Assembly (NCBI RefSeq): GCF_009766095.1
Contig: NZ_LMUD01000023.1
Span: 254,341-287,964 of the forward strand
Direction of reading: 5' to 3'
Length of the DNA: 33,624 nt
Origin: Granulicella sp. S190
GTDB taxonomy: Bacteria; Acidobacteriota; Terriglobia; Terriglobales; Acidobacteriaceae
Part shown: piece by piece, positions 16,568 to 24,041 of the stretch
Numbering within the stretch: the first letter of the stretch is position 1
Layout: every line of letters starts with the position of its first letter
Notes under the pieces: generated by a model
The model's input: only the letters and a program-made list of their open reading frames with translations
Told to the model about the DNA's origin: nothing
Database searches by the model: none
Translations under genes and position numbers: made by a program

Positions 16568-17178
16568 TACTGGAGCTTGTGCCTAAGATAACGGCGATCT
16601 TGTATCGAGTACTCCCCGCTCAACACAGCCGCAATCGCTTCAGGGTAAGCACGGTGCTCCTGTTCGAGAATACGCGCCGATAAAGTGTCAGCGGTGTCGT
16701 TGTCGTGCACAGGCACGGTCTTCTGAAGTACGATTACGCCGTGATCCACCGCCTCATCGACGAAGTGAACCGTGCATCCTGCGACTTTGGCCCCAAACTC
16801 CAGCGCCTGTCTCTGCGCCTCCAACCCTGGAAAGGCGGGCAGTAGCGACGGGTGCACGTTGAGGATGCGATTCGGAAATGCCTCCACAAAAGCCGGCGAG
16901 ATAATTCGCATATACCCAGCCAGACATACCAGGTCCACCTTGTGCTGATGCAGGCGCGCGATCATCTCTGCATCATGTTCGGCGCGCTTCAGGCCGGTCG
17001 AAGGGACCGCAAACGCAGGCAGCTTCATCTCCCGCGCCGCAGCCAGACCGGGTGCGGTTTCGAGATTAGACAGCACCACCGCAATCTCTGCGCCCAGCAG
17101 CCGGTGTTCGTCAATCGCCTTCGCGATTGCGAGAAAATTTGAACCTCTACCGGAGAGAAGAATGCCAAGTCGGTGCAT
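16564..17178 (-). CDS. purN: Phosphoribosylglycinamide formyltransferase
   Basis: The third step of de novo purine synthesis: transfer of formyl from 10-formyl-THF to GAR. The product has 204 residues, the usual size. Visible hallmarks are G-I-L-L-S-G-R-G-S-N at 5-14 (phosphate loop), catalytic N107 and H109 in L-N-V-H-P-S-L-L-P-A-F, and D145 in V-D-E-A-V-D-H-G. AAGGA lies upstream of the ATG. The gene is convergent with the M50 protease gene: both stop codons lie within a single CTAG at 16564-16567, leaving no room for a terminator between them. The other purine gene here, purM, is 850 bp away behind an opposite-strand gene. Confidence 0.95.
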   Translation of the reverse strand: MHRLGILLSGRGSNFLAIAKAIDEHRLLGAEIAVVLSNLETAPGLAAAREMKLPAFAVPSTGLKRAEHDAEMIARLHQHKVDLVCLAGYMRIISPAFVEAFPNRILNVHPSLLPAFPGLEAQRQALEFGAKVAGCTVHFVDEAVDHGVIVLQKTVPVHDNDTADTLSARILEQEHRAYPEAIAAVLSGEYSIQDRRYLRHKLQY

Positions 17179-17267
17179 GAAAAGATCCTTACTTCGATTC
17201 TAGGCTAACAAGAACACAAGGCCGCCCGCGAACTCTGAAGTATGATGACCTGAACCACGAGGACTTT

Positions 17268-17930
17268 ATGTGCTTCTCTGCAACCGCGAACTTTGTCGGC
17301 AGTGCCGTCCTGGGCGGAATTGGCGTCGTCACACTGACTGAAGTAAAACATCGCCGCGAGCTTCTCTTTGCCGCGATGCCCTGCCTCTTCGCCTTCCATC
17401 AGTTCGTGGAAGGCTTCGTCTGGTTAGGACTCGACGGAGTTCTTTCACCCACCGTAGCCCACAACGCCGGCGCAGCCTATGTGCTGTACGCGCAGGGGCT
17501 GCTGCCATTTCTGCTTCCACTCAGCGTCCTCTTGCTTGAGCCTACCCTGAAGCTTCGCCGCCTGATGCTACCTTTCGTAGTTCTTGGCGGCGCACTCATG
17601 CTCTATATGCTCTGGGGGCTGATAGCTTATCCGCTTCAAGTCTCTGTACAGGACAACAGTATCGTTTACATCAACGTCATCACCACCACGACGCTCATTG
17701 CGATCCTCTACGTCATCGCCACCTGCGGTTCGCTCTTCTTCTCTGGCTTTCGAGATCTCATCACGCTCGCGTGGCTCAACCTCGTGGGCCTGCTCGTTGT
17801 AATGCTGGTCAAGCGATATGCCTTCACCTCGGTCTGGTGCGCCTACGCTGCAGTAGTCAGCGTCATCATCTACTTCTTCTTTCGTCGCAGCCGCCAGCAC
17901 CGTCCATCAACCTACGCGGCTGCAACGTAG
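17268..17930 (+). CDS. DUF6629-like integral membrane protein
   Basis: The product has 220 residues with about seven hydrophobic segments. It begins M-C-F-S-A-T-A-N-F and continues with R-R-E-L-L-F-A-A-M-P-C-L-F-A and F-H-Q-F-V-E-G-F-V-W-L. I associate this opening (M-C-F-S-A plus a Q-x-x-E-G-x-x-W helix) with the DUF6629 family of unknown function. GAGGAC lies 7 nt before the ATG and a TATGAT (17241-17246) could be its -10 box. It is a single plus-strand gene between purN and purM, both on the minus strand. No function can be offered beyond inner-membrane location. Confidence 0.72.
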   Translation: MCFSATANFVGSAVLGGIGVVTLTEVKHRRELLFAAMPCLFAFHQFVEGFVWLGLDGVLSPTVAHNAGAAYVLYAQGLLPFLLPLSVLLLEPTLKLRRLMLPFVVLGGALMLYMLWGLIAYPLQVSVQDNSIVYINVITTTTLIAILYVIATCGSLFFSGFRDLITLAWLNLVGLLVVMLVKRYAFTSVWCAYAAVVSVIIYFFFRRSRQHRPSTYAAAT

Positions 17931-17962
17931 GTTCTTTCATACAAAGTTTATCTTCTAAAGCG

Positions 17963-17978
17963 AAAAAGCCCATTGGGC
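17963..17978 (-). terminator. Short candidate terminator downstream of purM
   Basis: Read on the minus strand, GCCCAATGGGC is followed directly by TTTTT (complement of 17963-17967) and then CGCTTT. It lies 46 nt beyond the purM stop codon. The stem is only four or five base pairs, so the call rests mainly on the T-run and position. Confidence 0.4.
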
Positions 17979-18024
17979 GCCTCGAATCAAGGCAGCAACA
18001 GGCTCTTCGCTCGAAGCAGATCGA

Positions 18025-19218
18025 CTAGTTGTAGCTAACCTTACGTTCTCCACGCACCACGCGCCCAATCAGGCAATGCCGTTCATTGGCGCGGTTCAAA
18101 ATTGCCTTCGCCTTCTTGATCTTCTCCGCTGGAATCACCGCAATCAGTCCGATTCCCATGTTGAAGGTCCGAAGCATTTCGTCTTCATCCACATTCCCAA
18201 GCTGCTGCAGGTGTTCAAACAGCGGCGGCACGGTCCACGAAGCACGGTCGATCAGTGCTCCCATACCCTTAGGCAAAATGCGCGGCAGATTCTCTGTAAT
18301 TCCGCCGCCTGTAATGTGAGCCATACCACTCACCACCTCGGCACCGGTCAGCTTCTTGATGACCGAAAGATAGCTGCGGTGCGTCCGCATCAAGGCAGCT
18401 CCGGTCTTATCCTTCAGCTCGTTGATGTATTGCTCCGGCCCATACTTTGCTACCTCGAACAGTAGCTTCCGCGCCAGCGAATAGCCGTTGGTATGCAGGC
18501 CGTTTGAAGGCAAGCCGACCAACACATCTCCTACTTCAATCTTCTCGCCTGTAACAATCTTGTCGCGGCTCACGGCCCCAATGATCGTGCCGGCCAAGTC
18601 ATATTCTCCATCGGCATAGAAGCCCGGCATTTGCGCTGTTTCGCCGCCGATCAGCGCACAGCCGTTCGCCTTGCAGGCCTCGCTAATGCCCTGTACGACT
18701 CGCTCGATCACCATATCCTCCAGCTTGCCGGCGGCAAGATAGTCGAGGAAGAACAAAGGTGTAGCACCTTGTACGGCGATGTCGTTTACACAGTGGTTTA
18801 CCAGGTCCTGTCCTACGGTGTGGTGAATGCCCAGCTCAAAGGCGACCTTCAGCTTGGTGCCCACACCATCCGCGCTCGAAACAAGCACGGGGTTGGGAAA
18901 TTTTTCGAGGTCCAGCGCAAACAAGCCGCCGAACCCGCCAATCTCGCTTAGCACCTGTTTGTTGAACGTCTTTCGCGCCAGCATCTTGATGCGTTGTTTG
19001 CTGCGGTCGCCGGAGGTGATATCAACCCCTGCATCCGCATAGCTGATGCTCTTCTTCGTGGCTGCCTTGGTTTCCAAGGACGCAGCGCGTTTCACGCTCG
19101 AGGCTTTTCTCTGCGCCAGGGCAGAGTGCAGCGGAGAGGTTTCAGAGTGGGTGCCCTTTTCCTGCGAAGGGCTGTGCGTGTCGATTGAATCGGGCGGCGG
19201 GGAGGTCTCATCCGGCAA
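18025..19218 (-). CDS. purM: Phosphoribosylformylglycinamidine cyclo-ligase (AIR synthetase)
   Basis: An ATP-dependent ring closure giving AIR in purine synthesis. The core is clear: S-Y-A-D-A-G-V-D-I, S-S-A-D-G-V-G-T-K-L (ATP/metal site), V-N-D-I-A-V-Q-G-A-T-P-L-F-F-L-D-Y, G-L-H-T-N-G-Y-S-L-A-R and H-I-T-G-G-G-I-T-E-N. The start is uncertain. The only in-frame ATG before the core is at 19461, deep inside the upstream DUF393 gene. I propose TTG at 19218, which has GGAG 7 nt before it. That gives 397 residues, about 50 more than usual, the extra being a Ser/Thr/Pro/Lys-rich and probably disordered N-terminus. A 7-codon ATG frame (MEHDLAG) overlaps this ribosome-binding region. The DUF393 gene ends 80 nt upstream on the same strand. 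Confidence 0.92.
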   Translation of the reverse strand: MPDETSPPPDSIDTHSPSQEKGTHSETSPLHSALAQRKASSVKRAASLETKAATKKSISYADAGVDITSGDRSKQRIKMLARKTFNKQVLSEIGGFGGLFALDLEKFPNPVLVSSADGVGTKLKVAFELGIHHTVGQDLVNHCVNDIAVQGATPLFFLDYLAAGKLEDMVIERVVQGISEACKANGCALIGGETAQMPGFYADGEYDLAGTIIGAVSRDKIVTGEKIEVGDVLVGLPSNGLHTNGYSLARKLLFEVAKYGPEQYINELKDKTGAALMRTHRSYLSVIKKLTGAEVVSGMAHITGGGITENLPRILPKGMGALIDRASWTVPPLFEHLQQLGNVDEDEMLRTFNMGIGLIAVIPAEKIKKAKAILNRANERHCLIGRVVRGERKVSYN

Positions 19219-19298
19219 GGTCGTGCTCCATATCGTAATGCTTGAAAAGAAGAAGTTTAGTCTAGCAGGGTGGTGGCCAAAGCGGCGTATAACAACCG

Positions 19299-19748
19299 TT
19301 ACTCGGACACACCCAGAAGTCTTCGGCGCTGGTTCAAAGGTGGTAGAGGACAGATGTCGTAGCGGCCGAATAGACGATAGCGAAGCTGGGCAATCACTCC
19401 GTAGCCGAACTCGCGCAGGCGTCTCGGAACCAACGCCACCAGTTGCCCCAGAAGCCTCCAAGGAAGCGGAAGCATCTCCAGGGCTGCGGCTACCGCATCG
19501 GAGCGCCGGTAGAGCCGCTCCTTCAGCGTCAAGGCATCCGTCACAAGTATTACCCCGTCGGGAAAGCTGAGAATGCCGAACCGGCCAAGAATTTCCCGGC
19601 CCAGCTCACTCTGCATCGGCGCAAAACGCAGCCTCTCCGCGGAGTCGTGTGCCAGCATGAACTTCACTACGCCGTTGCACAACGCGCAGACGCCGTCGTA
19701 AAGCAGCAGCGCCCGGCCCTCAATCTCTGCGTATTCTGGCGCGGTCAT
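19299..19748 (-). CDS. DCC-family (DUF393) thiol-disulfide oxidoreductase-like protein
   Basis: The product has 149 residues. The N-terminal Y-D-G-V-C21-A-L-C24-N is the signature of the DCC1-like/DUF393 family, named for the conserved D-x-x-C-x-x-C. R-S-D-A-V-A-A-A-L (about 82-90) and R-Y-R-L-F-G-R-Y-D (about 123-131) also fit the family. A thioredoxin-like redox role is inferred for the family, and substrates are unknown. No signal peptide is present, so it is probably cytoplasmic. It is divergent from hemL (31 nt between starts) and lies upstream of purM on the same strand. Confidence 0.85.
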   Translation of the reverse strand: MTAPEYAEIEGRALLLYDGVCALCNGVVKFMLAHDSAERLRFAPMQSELGREILGRFGILSFPDGVILVTDALTLKERLYRRSDAVAAALEMLPLPWRLLGQLVALVPRRLREFGYGVIAQLRYRLFGRYDICPLPPLNQRRRLLGVSE

Positions 19749-19767
19749 GTCTCTATGATAAGCCTCT

Positions 19768-19773
19768 TATACT
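19768..19773 (+). promoter_or_regulatory. Candidate -10 box directly before hemL
   Basis: TATACT lies 6 nt before the hemL ATG. If it is a -10 box, transcription would start at or next to the start codon and the mRNA would be leaderless. No -35 element is visible at 17 nt and only TTGGA sits between box and ATG. A hexamer this close to consensus can occur by chance. Confidence 0.25.
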
Positions 19774-19779
19774 GTTGGA

Positions 19780-21069
19780 ATGTCGCGTACCCTCACCCGC
19801 TCCCGTCAACTGCAGCTTCGAGCTGAAAAATTCCTGCCTGGTGGCGTTGATTCTCCGGTACGTGCGTTTCGCGCAGTAGGTGGCGATCCGCCGTTCGTTA
19901 CCCATGCCGAAGGCGCGTATCTGTATGATGCAGATGGAAATAGGTACCTAGACTTCTTCGGCTCCTGGGGTCCGATGATCCTTGGGCATGCTTTTCCTCC
20001 CGTGGTCGATGCGATACAGAAGGCGGCCTCTCACGGAGCAAGTTTCGGAGCCTCCACGGCGGCAGAGGCGGACTTGGCGGAGCTGGTGACGCGATGTTTC
20101 CCCTCGATTGAAAAGCTGCGCTTTGTCAGTTCCGGGACCGAAGCGTGCATGTCGGCCATCCGACTTGCACGCGGATTCACAGGACGTAACTTCGTTATCA
20201 AGTTTGAAGGCTGCTACCACGGTCACTCCGATGCCATGCTCGTCAAGGCAGGCAGCGGCGTGGCTACACTGGGAATTCCTGGGTCAGCGGGCGTTCCTGC
20301 CGAGACCGCGATGCACACGCTCGCGCTCCCTTACAACGATCTCGAGGCGGTAAGAGCGGCGTTCGCGGCACGTCCTGACGAGATCGCCTGCGTCATCGTT
20401 GAGCCCGTGGTGGGCAATGCCGGAACTATCGCTCCTGCGGCGGAGTATCTGCAGGGGCTTCGTGCAATCACTGCGGAATATGGGGCGCTGCTGATTCTTG
20501 ATGAGGTGATGACCGGCTTTCGTCTCTCGCTTGGCGGCGCGCAGCAGGTCTACGGCGTCAGGCCCGATCTCACCACGCTGGGCAAGATTATCGGCGGTGG
20601 TTTGCCCTGCGGAGCGTTTGGCGGACGAGCGGATGTGATGGAGTTTTTAGCCCCGTTGGGCCCTGTTTATCAGGCTGGAACGCTTAGTGGTAATCCGCTC
20701 GCGATGGCCGCTGGAATCGCGACTTTGAGCCACCTTCTGCGGCACGAAGAAGATGTTTATAACGGCCTTGAAAGCACGACTGGCCGCATCGCTGAAGGGG
20801 TCGCGCGCATCGCTCACGAAGCTGGCATTGCTGTGACGACGAATCGTGTTGGGTCAATGTTTACCTGGTTTTTTACCGGTCAGCCTGTGACGGACTTTAC
20901 GAGTGCGGCTGCGTCGGATACGGCTGCTTTTGGGCGGTTTCATCGAGCTATGCTCGATGCGGGAGTGTGGCTTCCGCCAAGCCAGTTCGAGGCTGCCTTT
21001 GTTTCGACCGCCCATGGCGAAGCAGAGATTGGGATGGTCCTTGAAGCTGCCCGCAAGTCCCTTTCCTGA
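19780..21069 (+). CDS. hemL: Glutamate-1-semialdehyde 2,1-aminomutase
   Basis: A PLP enzyme that converts glutamate-1-semialdehyde to 5-aminolevulinate in the C5 route to haem and other tetrapyrroles; cytoplasmic. The product has 429 residues, the normal length. It shows [13 protein letters not shown] at the N-terminus, the PLP phosphate-binding S-S-G-T-E-A at 117-122, D241-E-V-M-T-G-F-R, and the Schiff-base lysine K269 in [12 protein letters not shown]. The ending [14 protein letters not shown] (about 305-318) is also typical. It separates from class III aminotransferases by the D-S-P-V-R-A-F start. It is monocistronic and followed by a gene-free, GTGG-rich stretch. Confidence 0.96.
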   Translation: MSRTLTRSRQLQLRAEKFLPGGVDSPVRAFRAVGGDPPFVTHAEGAYLYDADGNRYLDFFGSWGPMILGHAFPPVVDAIQKAASHGASFGASTAAEADLAELVTRCFPSIEKLRFVSSGTEACMSAIRLARGFTGRNFVIKFEGCYHGHSDAMLVKAGSGVATLGIPGSAGVPAETAMHTLALPYNDLEAVRAAFAARPDEIACVIVEPVVGNAGTIAPAAEYLQGLRAITAEYGALLILDEVMTGFRLSLGGAQQVYGVRPDLTTLGKIIGGGLPCGAFGGRADVMEFLAPLGPVYQAGTLSGNPLAMAAGIATLSHLLRHEEDVYNGLESTTGRIAEGVARIAHEAGIAVTTNRVGSMFTWFFTGQPVTDFTSAAASDTAAFGRFHRAMLDAGVWLPPSQFEAAFVSTAHGEAEIGMVLEAARKSLS

Positions 21070-21462
21070 GATCCGGCCGGAATAAATTTCGAGAAAAAAG
21101 TTGGCGGATTTCTTTGGCGATAAGCTGATTTTTTTCTACTGTGGTGGTTGGGCACAAAAGTGTGGATTTACTGGCGTTTTTGAAGGGGGTTATGGAAAAA
21201 CTGCGTGTTTGGACGTGGTTTTTCGGTGGTGAAGACGTGGTGGGATGCGTGGTGGATGTGGAGTTTTAGCACCATGCTTTCCGGCTTCGTAAAATACGCC
21301 AACTTTTTGAGATTTATTTTTGGTTGGCCTGGAGAGGTGGCTTATCAGGCAAAGGGAGCGGTTCGCGCAAAGCGCGAATGCCCACTCATGCAATGAAACA
21401 GCATGGATGGGTACCGAGGGTGTGGTTTCTGTTGAGGGTATTGGTCACCCGCCGGAAGCTAG
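21070..21462. repeat. Gene-free spacer with GTGG-rich segment and perfect hairpin
   Basis: I see no believable gene in these 393 bases. Between 21141 and 21262 the plus strand has about nine GTGG words (GTGGTGG at 21141 and 21249; GTGG at 21162, 21215, 21227, 21237 and 21258, approximately), often spaced by T-runs. At 21362-21378 there is a perfect hairpin, TTCGCGC-AAA-GCGCGAA. I recall similar GTGG/CACC-rich spacers and this kind of hairpin in other Terriglobia genomes, so it may be a dispersed intergenic repeat, but no copy-number evidence is available here. Short frames in both directions across it look like noise. Confidence 0.4.
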
Positions 21463-22251
21463 CTAAGATGCTATGCGCTTTGCAGCTTCTTCAGCGACAA
21501 AATGAGGTGCATTCGACGGTTCCTTATTGTCGCCCTTTCGTAGAATGCACAGATTGTGAAAGAACGCGATCTCAGGAATCTGGGTGTCGAACTCTTCGAT
21601 CGTTCGGTTCGGGTGTTCGGCATGATTTATGCCGTCTGTAAGTGACTTCAGGTAATCCATGCTGGATCGGTCCTTTATGCCTCCCCAGGACGGCCAATAC
21701 GCCGTTTGCAAATCTTCCACTGCATAAAAGCCTGGATTTTTTAGGAGAGGAAATAGTATCCCGAATGTCTTGATTACGTGTTCGTTCAGATGGCTACCAT
21801 CGTCGATGATGATATCGAACGGTCCGAACTGTTTGGAGATTTCGGCTAAGCGTTTCTCGTCTGTCTGGTCAGCCTGTAAGACTGTAATGCGGTCCTCTGA
21901 AAGATGTGATTTGTCGTATAGATCGATACCTACGATCTGGGCATTCGGGAAGAACCGCTTCCACATCCGGAGAGACCAAGCCCCTTCGTTTGTGTTCTCG
22001 TATCCACCTACGCCTATTTCTAAGACACGCAATGGTTGAAGACGCCACTCAGAGAAATAGCGCTGATAGTGCTGGGTGTAGAAGTGACTGCCGTTTTTGT
22101 CTGTCCCATATAGAATAGCCAGCTTGTTAAGATCTGCTCGGTACCTCCAGCACCTAAATCGATACATCACTCTGCTGATGGGGTTCATCAGCAGAGGAGG
22201 CATAAGTGGTTTGATCGTGGCTATTAACCAATTTGGGTAAAAATACGACAC
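21463..22251 (-). CDS. TylE/MycE-like sugar O-methyltransferase
   Basis: The product has 262 residues. The SAM-binding motif V-L-E-I-G-V-G-G-Y is at 76-84, V-G-I-D110-L-Y-D ends strand 2, and F-D-I-I-I-D-D-G-S-H at 145-154 gives the metal-binding acidic pair and the His. A-V-E-D-L-Q-T-A-Y-W-P-S-W-G-G at 177-191 is very characteristic of the metal-dependent macrolide-sugar O-methyltransferases TylE and MycE and their many relatives in polysaccharide clusters. I infer methylation of a sugar hydroxyl on a glycan or secondary metabolite. No other glycan gene is nearby, so the gene is an orphan. Base use is less GC-rich than in its neighbours, which suggests transfer. The C-terminus E-E-A-A-K-R-I-A-S runs into the low-complexity spacer. 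Confidence 0.82.
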   Translation of the reverse strand: MSYFYPNWLIATIKPLMPPLLMNPISRVMYRFRCWRYRADLNKLAILYGTDKNGSHFYTQHYQRYFSEWRLQPLRVLEIGVGGYENTNEGAWSLRMWKRFFPNAQIVGIDLYDKSHLSEDRITVLQADQTDEKRLAEISKQFGPFDIIIDDGSHLNEHVIKTFGILFPLLKNPGFYAVEDLQTAYWPSWGGIKDRSSMDYLKSLTDGINHAEHPNRTIEEFDTQIPEIAFFHNLCILRKGDNKEPSNAPHFVAEEAAKRIAS

Positions 22252-22561
22252 TGTGGCCTCTCGTTCACACTACATCCACTGAATTGTATTTGCGGGACCA
22301 CTTGTTGTCACCGCAAAAACAGTACGATCCGGTTGGCAACAAAGATTGGGCGCTGCCGGATGGCAGCGTATCGGCCTGCTAGGAGTAGCCTATGGGATAG
22401 ACCCAACACATTCGCGTGTAGACAGACATCCGACACAGGTAAAGCTGCTGTGTCTTCGGATGCTTGTCGATGACAGATTCGCTAGTGCGATTTGGATAGG
22501 TCCGCGTCGTTGCTGAAAACCCGACTTCGGGGGAGCTTGGTCGTGCGGCAAAATCGAATCT
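22252..22561. other. Gene-free stretch in the accessory patch
   Basis: In these 310 bases I find no convincing coding frame, repeat or hairpin in either direction. The one minus-strand frame of 67 residues (22379-22582) has no ribosome binding site or recognisable motif. Given the broken gene directly downstream it may be decayed sequence. Confidence 0.5.
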
Positions 22562-22889
22562 ATGACATCTAGTGAAGTTCAATCATTGGTACGCGAGGAG
22601 GCCAAGGGCCTTTCAGTCACAAATGCCCACAAAATCACGCTGGAGTAAGCAATCATGCGACCCAAGAGAATCTTATTAATCTCCAGGACAGTTTCCGTCG
22701 GGGAGCCTAAAGGATGTGGTCCTTGATGCTTGGCTTGTCGGGCAGGAGGACAGCGCAGACGGATACAAGATTGCCGTGCGGGATGATGCAAAGCAGTTCG
22801 GTCTCGCCTCGGTGGGCTTTGCAGTGGATAAACATCTAGTTTTTAGTCGGTTGGTATGGCAGTCTGCTGTCAGCTTCTTGGCTATGTAG
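22562..22889 (+). pseudogene. Degraded gene of an unknown small-protein family (one stop, about three frameshifts)
   Basis: Joining frames gives one coherent protein of about 108 residues. It begins at ATG 22562 (M-T-S-S-E-V-Q-S-L-V-R-E-E-A), meets TAA at 22646-22648 after I-T-L-E, and continues in the same frame as A-I-M-R-P-K-R-I-L-L-I-S-R-T. It shifts frame near 22690-22712 into D-V-V-L-D-A-W-L-V-G-Q-E-D and then D-G-Y-K-I-A-V-R-D-D-A-K-Q-F-G-L-A-S, shifts again near 22850 into V-G-W-Y-G-S-L-L-S-A, and shifts back to end F-L-A-M with TAG at 22887. The fact that joining frames yields such regular protein text argues for a real but dead gene. I believe intact relatives occur in Terriglobia as unnamed proteins, but that is memory only. 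No function is known to me. Confidence 0.68.
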
Positions 22890-22959
22890 AGGCATCCTTG
22901 AAACGGGGTTGTCGGCAGCTTCATCGGCGAGATTGCCGACGACGCGACTTTGCGGGAGC

Positions 22960-23796
22960 CTAGCGTATCAGATGACCAGTTCTGCTCCATCGGGTCTTAT
23001 TCAATAGGTGCAAAGCGGTCGTGAAAAATGAGCTGGCACGAGCGCCCAAGCTGGCCCCTTGTGCGTCCATCTGGGCTGCGGTCGCTTCGAAAGACCAATA
23101 GTTGAAGAGTGGTCGCCCGAGGATATTCTCTCGTGGAACGAAGCCCCAGAAGCGCCCATCTGCGCTATGCTCGCGGTTATCGCCCATGGCAAAGAAATTC
23201 CCCGGTGGCACTACCAGATCACCGTCTTTTACATGCGAAGGTAATTCCTGGGACCAGACTTCAAAGGAGCCAGGTGGCGTGCCCCGTGTTGGAAAATCAT
23301 CACGCGCAGGACTGTATTCGTCCTCTGGATCGGCCGAAAATTTCGGCATTGCCGCGTAAGACTCGTTCTGAGCGACTCCGTTAAGGTAGACGACCCCATG
23401 GATAAGGTGAATGCGGTCACCAGGAACCCCAATGAGGCGTTTTACCAAGATGAGGTCAGGCGTCTCAGGATTCGGCTTGTAAAAGACGATCACGTCACCG
23501 CGCTGCGGCTCGCGATAGTGGACAAATGGAGCCCACCCGATAGGCGGCGCGAAGGTGATTCGATCTACGAGAACGTGATCGCCGATCAGAAGCGTTTTCT
23601 CCATCGAGCCGGAAGGGATCACGAAGTTCTGGAAGACGATAGTCATAACAAAGAGCCCCGCAACCAGAACTACACAGATAGAGGACAGCGCCTCCAATGG
23701 TGTCTCAGCTCTCTCTCTTGTACCTGCGCTTGTATGTAGTGAACTAGTCAGTGCTTCCTCAGTCTGCAGAGAGCCGTCCCTATTTTGTTCGCTCAC
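22960..23796 (-). CDS. lepB: Signal peptidase I
   Basis: Cleaves signal peptides of exported proteins at the outer face of the inner membrane. The product has 278 residues with one membrane segment at about 37-57. The catalytic serine is S64 in I-P-S-G-S-M-E-K-T-L and the general-base lysine is K119 in L-V-K-R-L-I-G-V-P-G-D. The C-terminal box is G-D-N-R-E-H-S-A-D-G-R-F-W-G. A gap-filling acidic insert (about 155-200) is seen. The start is GTG at 23796 with GAGGAG 5 nt upstream. Codon and base use look slightly unlike the genes further away, matching the less GC-rich surroundings. The genome probably has further signal peptidases; whether this is the main one cannot be told. Confidence 0.94.
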   Translation of the reverse strand: MSEQNRDGSLQTEEALTSSLHTSAGTRERAETPLEALSSICVVLVAGLFVMTIVFQNFVIPSGSMEKTLLIGDHVLVDRITFAPPIGWAPFVHYREPQRGDVIVFYKPNPETPDLILVKRLIGVPGDRIHLIHGVVYLNGVAQNESYAAMPKFSADPEDEYSPARDDFPTRGTPPGSFEVWSQELPSHVKDGDLVVPPGNFFAMGDNREHSADGRFWGFVPRENILGRPLFNYWSFEATAAQMDAQGASLGARASSFFTTALHLLNKTRWSRTGHLIR

Positions 23797-24041
23797 AAGC
23801 TCCTCGTTCCGAAAACCAGTTTCTCATAGCCACCCAACAAACGGGGTTTTGAGCAACTTCGTCTACCTCAATAATCTGAGCTTGCCGAAGGCCGACTTCT
23901 GGGAAGCTGCGCTTTTCGTCCGGGCCGAAGTTTTTCGACCTCCCGACTGGCTGTGATTCGAGCGACTTCGCTCAGGATGAGCGGGTACGTGGAGCGTGGG
24001 GATGTGTTGATCCCATCCTTCGCCGCGGTATACATTCTCAA
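23797..24041. repeat. Spacer with a small hairpin resembling one at 26602-26625
   Basis: No gene is seen. At 23960-23973 the hairpin GAGCG-ACTT-CGCTC is followed by AGGATGAGC. The core CGACTTCGnTCnnGATGA also occurs at about 26621-26637. Other text here (CTTGCCGAAGGCC at 23883-23895, on the plus strand) looks like the remains of the short hairpin elements that I recall as dispersed in acidobacterial spacers. No coding frame or ribosome binding site stands out. Confidence 0.35.

Noticed and set aside
19219..19461. Full-length 478-codon reading of purM from ATG 19461
   Set aside because: The first 81 codons overlap the end of the DUF393 gene in another frame and read as noise; the TTG at 19218 has a better ribosome binding site.
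21190..21396. Open frames of 63-67 codons on both strands in the GTGG-rich spacer
   Set aside because: Trp/His-rich text produced by the GTGG words, without ribosome binding site or known motif.
22908..22943. Inverted repeat GTTGTCGGCA / TGCCGACGAC as a terminator for lepB
   Set aside because: The loop is 16 nt, no T-run follows on either strand, and one pair is a wobble. It may be chance.
22676..22990. Minus-strand frame of 104 codons beside lepB
   Set aside because: It lies opposite the broken plus-strand gene, whose rebuilt protein is far more convincing, and it overlaps the end of lepB.
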